From Chitinophagaceae bacterium (lineage in GTDB: Bacteria > Bacteroidota > Bacteroidia > Chitinophagales > Chitinophagaceae), in contig DPFD01000080.1 in assembly GCA_003534175.1 (NCBI GenBank), positions 5,064 through 15,502 on the forward strand: a stretch of DNA of 10,439 bases. The letters are read 5' to 3'. The translations under genes and the position numbers were made by a program. The first letter of the stretch is position 1. Each line of letters starts with the position of its first letter. Below the pieces are notes generated by a model that saw only the letters and a program-made list of their open reading frames with translations, was not told the origin of the DNA and made no database searches. This document shows positions 1 through 6,536 of this stretch, piece after piece.

Positions 1-267
1 ACTCACAACAGAGGCGGGGGCTTTGGTATTTTCTTTGAATGGAATATCGCTCAATAAAAAGGCCTTGTACTTAGGCAGCTGATCTTCGGGGGTAACCAGC
101 GGAAAGGTACTTTTGCCGGAGCTGACATCAAAAAAATCTGACAGGTGTTCCACCGTTTGTGTGAGATTCATTTTCCCCCAGCGCGCCACGGTTTCCGGAT
201 TGGCACTTTTCAGCAAGGTGATTGCCTGCTGTAATACAAACTGCTCTTTGTCTGCAATGTTTGTCAT
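1..267 (-). CDS. DinB/DUF1569-like hypothetical protein (3' end outside window)
   Basis: The first 89 codons of a gene read leftward and run off the window edge without a stop. The N-terminus starts MTNIADKEQF and contains a W-G-K-M motif near residue 30, followed by a V-E-H-L-S stretch around residues 39-43. That WGKM/xxHL pattern resembles DUF1569 and DinB-like four-helix proteins, whose His residues can bind a metal; the family call is from memory and tentative. There is no signal peptide, so it is probably cytoplasmic. Its ATG overlaps the adk stop codon (ATGA, 264-267), so it is very likely co-transcribed and translationally coupled with adk. Its function is unknown, and no link to adenylate metabolism can be inferred beyond the operon position. 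Confidence 0.7.
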   Translation of the reverse strand, partial: MTNIADKEQFVLQQAITLLKSANPETVARWGKMNLTQTVEHLSDFFDVSSGKSTFPLVTPEDQLPKYKAFLLSDIPFKENTKAPASVVS

Positions 268-842
268 ACTATTCTTTTATCAATCTCTTTACACAACGAT
301 TGGAAGATATCATCAATGCTGCCTACGCCATTCACTTTAACCACCTTATTGAATGCGGCATAATAGTCGGCCACGGCGGCTGTTTTATTTTCATATTCCA
401 CAATACGGGCGCGGATGACCTTTTCATTGGTATCATCTGAACGACCACTGGTTTCGCCCCGCTTCAGCAGGCGCGTTACAAGTTCTTCTTCCGACACTTG
501 CAGCGCCAGCATCACATTAATAGAAGCATTATTCTGTTCGAGCAATGCATCCAGTGCTTCGGCCTGTGCCGGGGTTCGGGGAAACCCGTCAAACAAAAAG
601 CCTTTGGCCCCGGAGTGGTGATTGATCGCGGAACGAATCATCCCGATTACTACCGCATCCGGTACCAGTTGTCCTTTATCCATGTAGTTTTTAGCCTCCA
701 GGCCCAGTGCTGACTGTAGGGCAATTTCGCTGCGCAACAAATCGCCGGTACTTAAATGATGGAGTGCGTACTTTTCAACTATTCTTTCGCTTTGAGTCCC
801 TTTACCGCTACCGGGCGGACCAAATAATATGAGGTTAAACAT
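264..842 (-). CDS. adk: Adenylate kinase, short-LID form
   Basis: Adenylate kinase interconverts ATP + AMP and 2 ADP in the cytoplasm. The 192-aa product starts MFNLILFGPPGSGKGTQ, with the P-loop at residues 8-16. It also has the AMP-site STGDLLR (31-37), DGFPRT (85-90) with following Q93, and the basic/acidic LID residues R124, R128, R134, D136 and R144. The LID is the short kind, without the four-Cys zinc-binding insertion of the roughly 215-aa enzymes. An in-frame start at 956 would add 38 residues before the P-loop strand. ATG 842 was chosen because adenylate kinases begin right at this strand. A TAnnTTTG element lies about 60 nt upstream. The stop overlaps the next gene's start (ATGA). 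Family and function are secure. Confidence 0.97.
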   Translation of the reverse strand: MFNLILFGPPGSGKGTQSERIVEKYALHHLSTGDLLRSEIALQSALGLEAKNYMDKGQLVPDAVVIGMIRSAINHHSGAKGFLFDGFPRTPAQAEALDALLEQNNASINVMLALQVSEEELVTRLLKRGETSGRSDDTNEKVIRARIVEYENKTAAVADYYAAFNKVVKVNGVGSIDDIFQSLCKEIDKRIV

Positions 843-901
843 GCTTAGGAAAAACTTTTTAGCGGTAGATAAATGATGCGGGCTTTTAATAAGTCTGCAT
901 G

Positions 902-909
902 CAAATGTA
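902..909 (-). promoter_or_regulatory. Putative -7 promoter element of adk
   Basis: The minus strand reads TACATTTG, an exact match to the Bacteroidota -7 consensus TAnnTTTG. Transcription would start around 898, giving a leader of about 55 nt to the adk ATG at 842. The expected TTG -33 element is not obvious; only a T-rich GGTTTT stretch lies about 20 nt upstream. It is back to back with the aminotransferase element at 972-979. Confidence 0.4.
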
Positions 910-971
910 ATCAATTCATCATTTTTAAAACCTATTCGGGGTGATTTACAGCCCATTTACTGAATAATTGG

Positions 972-979
972 TAGTTTTG
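972..979 (+). promoter_or_regulatory. Putative -7 promoter element of the aminotransferase gene
   Basis: TAGTTTTG matches TAnnTTTG exactly. Transcription would begin near 983, giving a leader of about 70 nt to the ATG at 1055. The very start of that leader holds a short inverted repeat (CCGGG at 985-989 and CCCGG at 1001-1005, 11-nt loop), which could form a small 5'-terminal hairpin. No clear -33 TTG was found at the usual spacing. Confidence 0.35.
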
Positions 980-1054
980 GGCGCCCGGGTACCAGACATG
1001 CCCGGTATTATTTTACCCTGATTGCACCATATGGCGCAACGCATAAAAACGGTT

Positions 1055-2320
1055 ATGGCTACACTTAAACTCAGCACATTTGCAGATACCCTGATTGCCT
1101 CGGAGATTGTACGGCTGGGCGCAAAGATTAAAGAAAAGATGCGTTCCGGTGAAAAGATTTACAATTTCACGATTGGCGATTTTGATCCAGAAATATTCCC
1201 GATTCCGGAGATGCTGGAAAAGGAAATCATCACCGCATATTTAAACCGACAAACGGCGTATCCTGCAGCGGAGGGTGAGCTTGACTTACGGGAAGCGGTA
1301 TCCGCTTTTATCAAACGCTATCTGAACATTGAATTTTCGCCACAGGAAGTACTGATATCCTGCGGAGGGCGTCCGTTAATATATGCTGCTTATCGTTCCG
1401 TAGTAGATCCCGGTGATAAGGTTATCTATCCTGTTCCCAGCTGGAACAACAACCACTATGTACACTTTAATCACGGTGTGCATGTTCCGGTGGAAGCTAC
1501 CGCTGAAAACAATTTCATGCCTACTGCGGCACAACTGGCTCCGCATATTAAAGGGGCAGCTCTGGTGGCTATTTGTTCACCATTGAACCCTACGGGTACT
1601 ACCATTAAAAAAGAAGAATTAGAAAAAATCTGTGACCTGATCATTGCTGAAAATGCCACCCGCGGCGAAGGAGAGAAAAAACTCTACTTACTCTACGATC
1701 AGATATACTGGACCCTCACCTACGGAGAAACGCAACATTACAACCCGGTATCGTTGCGCAGTGAGATGAAAAACTATACCATATTTATTGACGGCATCAG
1801 CAAGTCTTTTGCCAGTACCGGTGTACGGGTTGGATGGGCCTTGGGACCAGAGGAGGTGATGGTAAAAATGCGCTCACTCAACAGCCATGTAGGATCATGG
1901 GCACCGATGGCAGAACAAAAAGCCGTTGCCAAATTCCTGCGCAATGATGTAGCCGTGGATGAGTATCTTGAAAAATTCAAAAAAAGAATAGAACAGCGCT
2001 TACGGCAAATCCATGATGGACTGCAACAGTTGAAGCAGGAAGGCTTGCCTGTTGATTCTATCTCGCCCCAAGCGGCAATTTACTTAACCATGAAGGTGGA
2101 TTTGGCCGGTAAAAAAACGGCGGATGGCCAGGTACTGGAAAATCAGGATCAGGTAACCGCCTATATCTTAAACGAAGCCAAACTGGCGATTGTACCGTTT
2201 TATGCGTTCGGTGCTTCAGCTGACAGTGCCTGGTACCGGCTGAGTGTGGGCACCTGCAAATCACAGGAAATACCCGCCATGCTGGAAGGACTTAAAAACG
2301 CAATCCTTAAACTGAGTTAA
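1055..2320 (+). CDS. PLP-dependent aminotransferase, fold type I (class I/II)
   Basis: This is a 421-aa cytoplasmic aminotransferase of the aspartate-aminotransferase fold. Recognisable sites are the AYPAAEGELDLREAV region that follows the N-terminal arm, N178 in SPLNPTG, D215 and Y218 in YDQIYW, the Schiff-base lysine K250 in SKSFASTG, and R395 in WYRLSVG, which would bind the substrate carboxylate. These fit a PLP enzyme using an amino acid and a 2-oxo acid; the exact substrate cannot be read from the sequence. ATG 1055 is preferred. An upstream TTG at 1022 and ATG at 1031 would only add a short basic stretch, whereas MATLKLSTFADTL begins like the family. Its stop shares the TTAA at 2317-2320 with the stop of the convergent small gene. 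It stands alone on this strand. Confidence 0.92.
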   Translation: MATLKLSTFADTLIASEIVRLGAKIKEKMRSGEKIYNFTIGDFDPEIFPIPEMLEKEIITAYLNRQTAYPAAEGELDLREAVSAFIKRYLNIEFSPQEVLISCGGRPLIYAAYRSVVDPGDKVIYPVPSWNNNHYVHFNHGVHVPVEATAENNFMPTAAQLAPHIKGAALVAICSPLNPTGTTIKKEELEKICDLIIAENATRGEGEKKLYLLYDQIYWTLTYGETQHYNPVSLRSEMKNYTIFIDGISKSFASTGVRVGWALGPEEVMVKMRSLNSHVGSWAPMAEQKAVAKFLRNDVAVDEYLEKFKKRIEQRLRQIHDGLQQLKQEGLPVDSISPQAAIYLTMKVDLAGKKTADGQVLENQDQVTAYILNEAKLAIVPFYAFGASADSAWYRLSVGTCKSQEIPAMLEGLKNAILKLS

Positions 2321-2571
2321 TTTTTATTGCTGAGGAAGACAAACGGTTTTTCAAGTTGACGGCGCATGCGGAAAAAATGTTTTACGCGGTGATGCTCCGT
2401 GATGCGCTTAAACCGGTTTAAATCGAGGATTTCGTGTGCATAGGCGATATTGTCTACACTTTCCACATCCTGCAAGAGTTGATGAAGTAATGACACTTCC
2501 TGCTCCAATGCCTTTGGAGTCATGATTTCCTGGTTGAAAATGACCAGCAAGTCTCTGTTTGGATTGTTCAT
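2317..2571 (-). CDS. Hypothetical 84-aa protein
   Basis: I do not recognise this family. The 84-aa product is charged and apparently helical, with an acidic/Leu-rich N-terminal half (around EQEVSLLHQLLQDVESVD) and a basic C-terminal half rich in Arg, His and Phe. It has no signal peptide and no Cys. It begins 9 nt after the stop of the small lipoprotein gene, which argues for a shared transcript and for a real gene. Its stop codon overlaps that of the aminotransferase gene (convergent, within TTAA). Alternative: a non-coding shadow, but the tight spacing and clean end-to-end fit speak against that. Confidence 0.55.
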   Translation of the reverse strand: MNNPNRDLLVIFNQEIMTPKALEQEVSLLHQLLQDVESVDNIAYAHEILDLNRFKRITEHHRVKHFFRMRRQLEKPFVFLSNKN

Positions 2572-2580
2572 ATTCCTACA

Positions 2581-2703
2581 TCAAAAGCCGGACATGCCCC
2601 TGGTACCCGGACAGCCACATCCACCTTTCTTAGAGGAAGCGCAACCTGCAGCCAGCAAGCCTATCAGTGCAACAAACGATAATAATCTGATAACATTTTT
2701 CAT
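2581..2703 (-). CDS. Small Cys/Gly-rich lipoprotein (40 aa)
   Basis: A 40-aa protein starting MKNVIRLLSFVALIGLLAAG. Residues 1-20 form a signal peptide with a short basic n-region and a hydrophobic core, ending in the lipobox LAAGC with C21 as the lipidated residue. The mature peptide is only about 20 residues: C-A-S-S-K-K followed by GGCGCPGTRGMSGF, with Cys at 29 and 31. Very short lipoproteins with a C-x-C-P tail of this kind occur in Bacteroidota, but I know of no assigned function; metal or thiol chemistry is a guess from the CGC motif. It lies 9 nt upstream of the 84-aa gene on the same strand. A TTAATTTG element sits just before the ATG. Confidence 0.75.
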   Translation of the reverse strand: MKNVIRLLSFVALIGLLAAGCASSKKGGCGCPGTRGMSGF

Positions 2704-2713
2704 AAAACAGGTA

Positions 2714-2721
2714 CAAATTAA
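2714..2721 (-). promoter_or_regulatory. Possible -7 element of the small lipoprotein gene
   Basis: The minus strand reads TTAATTTG, one mismatch from TAnnTTTG. If used, transcription would start near 2710 and the leader before the ATG (2703) would be only about 7 nt. Confidence 0.25.
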
Positions 2722-2834
2722 ACTATTTTAAAGAAAGAATATTGTTTAAAAGACCGGAGGCTGAAAAAATTAACATACATCTCTATCGGGAACGGCCATC
2801 ATTCAATATCCGGTAACAATGGTTTACGGCGGCA

Positions 2835-4043
2835 TCACGCCTCCGCTATGGCCATGCCCCGGCTGTTTTTATCATCACTCCCCACAATGCTGCAACTGCC
2901 CGCGGTGTGAAACAGAAAACGGCAGTGCTTTCTGTACTGCTGCACCGTATCAATCATCTCCCGGAGGGTGAGCACATCAGTTGAAAGCACGAGATGGGTA
3001 ATGCCCTTTTGCACTAGTTGAGGAATATCATCAATAAAACCAATAGCAAAAGCATTATCCTCAAAGCGAGCCGACACCCGGCCGTGTATCATCACCGGCA
3101 CGGTGGAGTGTTTTATACACTGCACCAGCGTAGAAAGGTAATCTCCGGAGGTAACCATAGCCGCATGGATGGTTTTGGAGGTGGATACCGGCGTTGCCCT
3201 TTGCACCGAGTTTTTTAAAAAGGAAAGAAAACCTCCAACCCGCACGGCTAGCAACATCGCCCAGCGGGCAGCAGGGTTTTTGTAATGCTTTTGTACAAAC
3301 AGTTTCATAGCATGATAAAAATGCCGCACATAGGCCGATGACTTAATGGTGCTTTCTCCTTTAAAATGAATGATGGTGGTTCCGGCAAAATAATAATTCT
3401 GATATCCTGCCTGCTGAATGCGATAGCTCAGGTCAATATCTTCTCCGTACATAAAAAAGGATGTATCAAATCCTCCCGCTGCATCCAGTACTTTTTTCTC
3501 TGCCATCATAAATGCTCCGGCAATTACATCCACTACATGGTTTTGTTTATCCGATAAATGGCCGGCATAATATGCTGCAAAACGGGGTGAACGGGGGAAG
3601 AGATACGATATGCCACTCAGCCGGTACAGGGAGGCCATGGCAGTAGGTAAACCACGCTTACTTTCCGGAAGAAAACTTCCACTTCCGTCTATCATCCGAA
3701 CGCCCAGTACGCCGGGCCGCTCGGCCTGTTTCATAAATGCCAGGCACTGGTGCAGACAATCTTCAGGAAGCAGGGTATCGGGGTTGAGAAAGAGGATGTA
3801 TTTTCCAAGGGCTGTTGCGAGTGCTTCATTGTTGGCGGTGGCAAATCCTGTGTTGCGTTGGTTCCATCGAAAATCAATGTTTGTGAATTTTGATTTCAGG
3901 TAATCTTCACTGCCATCGGTAGACTGGTTATCCACTACAATAATCTCTGCACGTATGCCTTCACAGGCGCGCTGAACGGTATGCAGGCACTGCTCCAGAA
4001 AATGCCTGACGTTGTAATTCACAATGATTACGGATAATTCCAA
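2835..4043 (-). CDS. GT2-family glycosyltransferase with C-terminal extension
   Basis: A 402-aa protein whose first 270 or so residues are a GT-A fold family 2 glycosyltransferase of the WbbL/rhamnosyltransferase-like group (COG1216). Visible motifs are MELSVIIVNYN at the N-terminus, VVDNQSTDGS (36-45), NTGFATANN (64-72), the metal/nucleotide-sugar site NPDT (87-90) and GEDIDLSYRI (200-209) with the likely catalytic acids. HFKGEST (227-233) follows. Residues about 290-402 form an extra region with an IGFIDD motif and a SIVGSDDKNSRG tail; it looks alpha/beta but is not assigned. No membrane helix is evident, so it is probably cytosolic or peripheral, acting on cell-surface polysaccharide or lipid acceptors. 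The start must be TTG at 4043: an in-frame TAG lies just upstream, and the next Met comes after the core motifs. Sugar donor and acceptor are unknown. Confidence 0.9.
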   Translation of the reverse strand: MELSVIIVNYNVRHFLEQCLHTVQRACEGIRAEIIVVDNQSTDGSEDYLKSKFTNIDFRWNQRNTGFATANNEALATALGKYILFLNPDTLLPEDCLHQCLAFMKQAERPGVLGVRMIDGSGSFLPESKRGLPTAMASLYRLSGISYLFPRSPRFAAYYAGHLSDKQNHVVDVIAGAFMMAEKKVLDAAGGFDTSFFMYGEDIDLSYRIQQAGYQNYYFAGTTIIHFKGESTIKSSAYVRHFYHAMKLFVQKHYKNPAARWAMLLAVRVGGFLSFLKNSVQRATPVSTSKTIHAAMVTSGDYLSTLVQCIKHSTVPVMIHGRVSARFEDNAFAIGFIDDIPQLVQKGITHLVLSTDVLTLREMIDTVQQYRKHCRFLFHTAGSCSIVGSDDKNSRGMAIAEA

Positions 4044-4058
4044 CGTTGAAATTTGTGT

Positions 4059-4066
4059 CTAAAATA
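4059..4066 (-). promoter_or_regulatory. Weak -7-like element before the GT2 gene
   Basis: The minus strand reads TATTTTAG, one mismatch from TAnnTTTG, ending about 15 nt before the TTG start at 4043. It is AT-rich sequence, so a chance match is quite possible. Confidence 0.18.
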
Positions 4067-4185
4067 CAACTGTTGACGGGCAGAATGAAATGATTCAGGT
4101 TAAATCTGTCTCGTGGCCAAAAGGAAACACTGATATTCAAACACATCATTCCGTTGGAGTTCGCTCACGGCGTTCATTAGAAGAT

Positions 4186-4193
4186 TATCTTTG
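4186..4193 (+). promoter_or_regulatory. -7 promoter element directly before the IMPase-like gene
   Basis: TATCTTTG is an exact TAnnTTTG match ending 4 nt before the ATG at 4198. With the usual spacing, the transcript would start at or next to that ATG, or about 7 nt before the second ATG at 4204. No TTG is seen at normal -33 spacing; one at 4154-4156 is too far away. Confidence 0.5.
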
Positions 4194-4197
4194 CTAC

Positions 4198-4962
4198 ATG
4201 CCAATGAACACGCTTTTGGCCGCTGTAGAGGCCGGTGCTAAAGAGATGACCCGTTTTTTTAACGGCACCTTCACCGTCACCAACAAGGAAGGTATCAACA
4301 ACCTGGTAACGGAGGCGGATCATGCTGCCGAAAAAGCAATCATTGAAGTAATAAAAAATAATTTCCCCAGCCATTTTATATTAAGTGAAGAAACGGGTGA
4401 GCTCGTAAGCGACAGCGATTTTAAATGGATTGTGGATCCGATAGACGGAACCGTAAACTTCGCACACGGGATACCGTTATGTTGTGTGAGTATAGGATTA
4501 GAGAAGGAAGAAAAAATGATTATGGGGGCAGTGTACAATCCGTTCATCAATGAATTGTATGTGGCAGAAAAAGGAAAAGGCGCCACCCTGAACGGCAAAC
4601 CCATCCACGTGAGTAAACAAACCAGTGTGCTGAACAGTTGTTTGGTTACCGGTTTCCCGTATGTGTATCTGGAAACGCCGAATGGTCCGCTCCAGGTTTT
4701 TGAAAAACTCATTAAGCTGGGCATTCCGGTGAGGCGACTGGGTTCAGCAGCGATGGATCTTTGCTGGGTGGCAGCGGGGCGTTTCGATGGTTTTTTTGAA
4801 CACCACCTGCAACCGTGGGACAGCTCGGCAGGTTTTTTGATAGTAGAAGAAGCCGGTGGTAAAGTAACCGATTATGCCGGAAATCATTACTCTCCCTATC
4901 AACCCCATTTACTGGCAACCAACGGTTTGATACACGAACAATTGAGAAGCTATCTTATATAA
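4198..4962 (+). CDS. Inositol monophosphatase family protein (SuhB-like)
   Basis: This 254-aa protein belongs to the Mg2+-dependent, Li+-sensitive sugar phosphatase superfamily, which includes inositol-1-phosphatase, CysQ and some histidinol-phosphate or fructose-bisphosphate phosphatases. The metal-site residues are all present: E64 in SEETGE, the DPIDGT loop (D80, D83, T85) and W207-D208 before the SSAGFLIVEEAGG helix. LVTEAD (36-41) is the usual N-terminal signature. It is cytoplasmic, with no signal peptide. An upstream TTG or ATG would add an atypical basic tail, and the -7 element at 4186-4193 lies inside that extension, so ATG 4198 (or 4204) was chosen. thiL follows after 4 nt, so the two are surely co-transcribed. 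The physiological substrate is not determinable here. Confidence 0.93.
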   Translation: MPMNTLLAAVEAGAKEMTRFFNGTFTVTNKEGINNLVTEADHAAEKAIIEVIKNNFPSHFILSEETGELVSDSDFKWIVDPIDGTVNFAHGIPLCCVSIGLEKEEKMIMGAVYNPFINELYVAEKGKGATLNGKPIHVSKQTSVLNSCLVTGFPYVYLETPNGPLQVFEKLIKLGIPVRRLGSAAMDLCWVAAGRFDGFFEHHLQPWDSSAGFLIVEEAGGKVTDYAGNHYSPYQPHLLATNGLIHEQLRSYLI

Positions 4963-4966
4963 CATT

Positions 4967-5992
4967 ATGGAAAGAACTGAAATTGCAGATTTAGGAGAAT
5001 TTGGATTAATAGATCATTTAACCGCCAACAACGAAACCCGCAATGCCTCTACGGTATATTCTGTAGGAGATGACGCTGCGGTGATTGACCATTTTGGGCG
5101 GCAGACCGTGATATCCACTGATTTGCTAATAGAAGGTATTCATTTTGATTTAGCGTACACTCCCTTAAAACACCTCGGCTATAAAAGTGTGATTGTGAAT
5201 TTGAGCGATATCTACGCTATGAATGCAACACCCACTCAAATTACGGTGAACATCGGATTCTCCAACCGCTTTAGCCTGGAGGCGCTCACCGAACTCTACA
5301 ACGGTATTTATGCGGCCTGTGAGCAGTACGGTGTGGATTTAGTGGGAGGCGATACCAGCTCATCGCAAAAAGGACTAATCATTTCTGTCACAGCAATCGG
5401 TGAAGTTGCTCCGGATCAGTACATCACCCGCAAGGGAGCAAAGCCCAATCAGCTGATTTGTGTGAGCGGTGAACTGGGCGGCGCGTTTTTGGGGCTTACC
5501 TTGCTGGAAAGAGAAAAAAAGATTTTTGCTGAAACCGGTGCTCAGCCCGACCTCGAAAACCAGGCCTACATTGTGGGCAAGCTGTTGAAGCCCGAAGCGA
5601 GAAAAGATATTGTACAATGGTTTCATGAAAACCAAATACAACCTACTGCCATGATTGATGTAAGTGATGGACTGAGCAGTGATATCATGCACATCTGCAA
5701 ACAGAGTGGTACGGGCTGTGTGCTGTATGAAGATAAAATTCCGTTCAACGAAGAAGCCCGCGAATTTGCCTATAAGCTACAACTTGACCCCACAGCCTGT
5801 GCACTGAGTGGAGGAGAAGATTATGAACTGTTGTTTACGGTAGATCAGAAAGATTTTGAAGCCGTTCGTCAGAATCCTTACCTCTCCGTGATTGGATACA
5901 TCACCCCGCCGGAAGAAGGCATGCACCTGATTACCCGAGGCGGAAACAAACACGCACTGGTGGCTCAGGGCTGGAACCACATGCGTCAGTGA
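4967..5992 (+). CDS. thiL: Thiamine-monophosphate kinase
   Basis: ThiL phosphorylates thiamine monophosphate with ATP to thiamine diphosphate, the last step of cofactor synthesis, in the cytoplasm. The 341-aa product has the family signatures in order: LGEFGLI near the start, GDDAAV (34-39), STDLLIEGIHF (50-60), NLSDIYAM (78-85), GGDT (127-130), IDVSDGLSSD (230-239) and SGGEDYELLF (281-290). The aspartates of these motifs bind Mg2+ and the phosphates. Length fits the family. It starts 4 nt after the stop of the inositol-monophosphatase-like gene. No TPP riboswitch-like element is visible before the pair and no other thi gene is in the window. The last 7 bp overlap the end of the convergent secreted-protein gene. 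Confidence 0.96.
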   Translation: MERTEIADLGEFGLIDHLTANNETRNASTVYSVGDDAAVIDHFGRQTVISTDLLIEGIHFDLAYTPLKHLGYKSVIVNLSDIYAMNATPTQITVNIGFSNRFSLEALTELYNGIYAACEQYGVDLVGGDTSSSQKGLIISVTAIGEVAPDQYITRKGAKPNQLICVSGELGGAFLGLTLLEREKKIFAETGAQPDLENQAYIVGKLLKPEARKDIVQWFHENQIQPTAMIDVSDGLSSDIMHICKQSGTGCVLYEDKIPFNEEAREFAYKLQLDPTACALSGGEDYELLFTVDQKDFEAVRQNPYLSVIGYITPPEEGMHLITRGGNKHALVAQGWNHMRQ

Positions 5993-6405
5993 GTTACTTC
6001 GTTTAATCGTTTGAGTACACATCCTGTTAAGTGTTCGGCCGGCGAGGCGAATGAAAACAAATCGTTCAGCCGATTCATGCAATTCCGGAAACCATACATG
6101 CTTTTTTTGGGATGATTGAAATGCGTCCACAGGTTGGTACTCATGCCGGCATATTGAAGATTTCCCAGAAAGCCTGTTTGAATAATCAGCTGATACGCGT
6201 TGTTCCTTTCGTCTTTAATGGATACCATAGTAGTGTAGGGATTGTTAGCATCAAAAGCCACACCGGCGCCGGTGTATGGTTTTAAATCGATGGTATTAAA
6301 ATGTGCCGGCAACACAAATTCAGGCTCGAAGGTGTTGGTACTGCTCACATAAAACTGTGCATACAGTGTATTGCTCATCAACAGCAGGAAAAGAATTGTT
6401 TTCAT
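5986..6405 (-). CDS. Hypothetical secreted protein (139 aa)
   Basis: I do not recognise this family. The first 16 residues (MKTILFLLLMSNTLYA) are a clear signal peptide with likely cleavage at LYA|QF, so it should be exported to the periplasm or beyond; no lipobox Cys is present. The mature part has about 123 residues, rich in Asn, Thr and aromatic residues in the first half and likely beta-structured. The C-terminal part is more helical and holds two Cys (in FRNCMNRL and TGCVLKRL) that could form a disulfide. It is a single gene, divergent from the S41-family lipoprotein gene (131 nt apart) and overlapping the thiL end by 7 bp. No TAnnTTTG match was found upstream. Confidence 0.7.
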   Translation of the reverse strand: MKTILFLLLMSNTLYAQFYVSSTNTFEPEFVLPAHFNTIDLKPYTGAGVAFDANNPYTTMVSIKDERNNAYQLIIQTGFLGNLQYAGMSTNLWTHFNHPKKSMYGFRNCMNRLNDLFSFASPAEHLTGCVLKRLNEVTH

Positions 6406-6520
6406 AAGAGGTATGTTTACGGGTGAAAAATCATTTCCTGTAATTTAATATGCCCGAAGAGTGTTTTTTCATGGATACCCATAAAACCACCCGAAGCCTA
6501 CCGCAATGGGGAATGTGCCC

Positions 6521-6528
6521 TATATTTG
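6521..6528 (+). promoter_or_regulatory. -7 promoter element directly before the S41 lipoprotein gene
   Basis: TATATTTG is an exact TAnnTTTG match ending 8 nt before the ATG at 6537. Transcription would begin around 6532-6535, leaving a leader of only a few bases. This also supports ATG 6537 over the in-frame ATG at 6450. No matching -33 TTG was seen. Confidence 0.5.
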
Positions 6529-6536
6529 AGGATACT

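Noticed and set aside
843..956. 38-residue N-terminal extension of adenylate kinase
   Set aside because: Adenylate kinases begin at the strand before the P-loop, and the extension contains the exact TACATTTG element.
985..1005. 11-nt match between the aminotransferase leader and the reverse complement of the small lipoprotein gene (CCGGGTACCAG)
   Set aside because: Matches of this length are expected by chance in 10 kb, and the leader frame does not encode a signal peptide, so it is not a copy of the lipoprotein gene.
2810..2829. Imperfect hairpin between the GT2 stop and the 40-aa lipoprotein gene
   Set aside because: It has bulges and no T-run on the minus strand, so it is not supported as an intrinsic terminator.
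4090..4197. N-terminal extension of the IMPase-like protein from ATG 4090
   Set aside because: The added 36 residues are basic and unlike the family, and the stretch contains the exact TATCTTTG promoter element.
4044..4197. Possible TPP riboswitch upstream of the unit containing thiL
   Set aside because: No conserved CUGAGA-type thi-box core was seen, and the promoter element sits directly at the start codon, leaving no leader.
4320..4724. Long minus-strand open frame (134 codons) inside the IMPase-like gene
   Set aside because: It is antisense to conserved catalytic motifs, with Ser/Leu-rich composition typical of a shadow frame.
6450..6536. N-terminal extension of the S41 lipoprotein from ATG 6450
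   Set aside because: It would put 29 polar residues before the signal peptide and lipobox, and the -7 element at 6521-6528 lies inside it.
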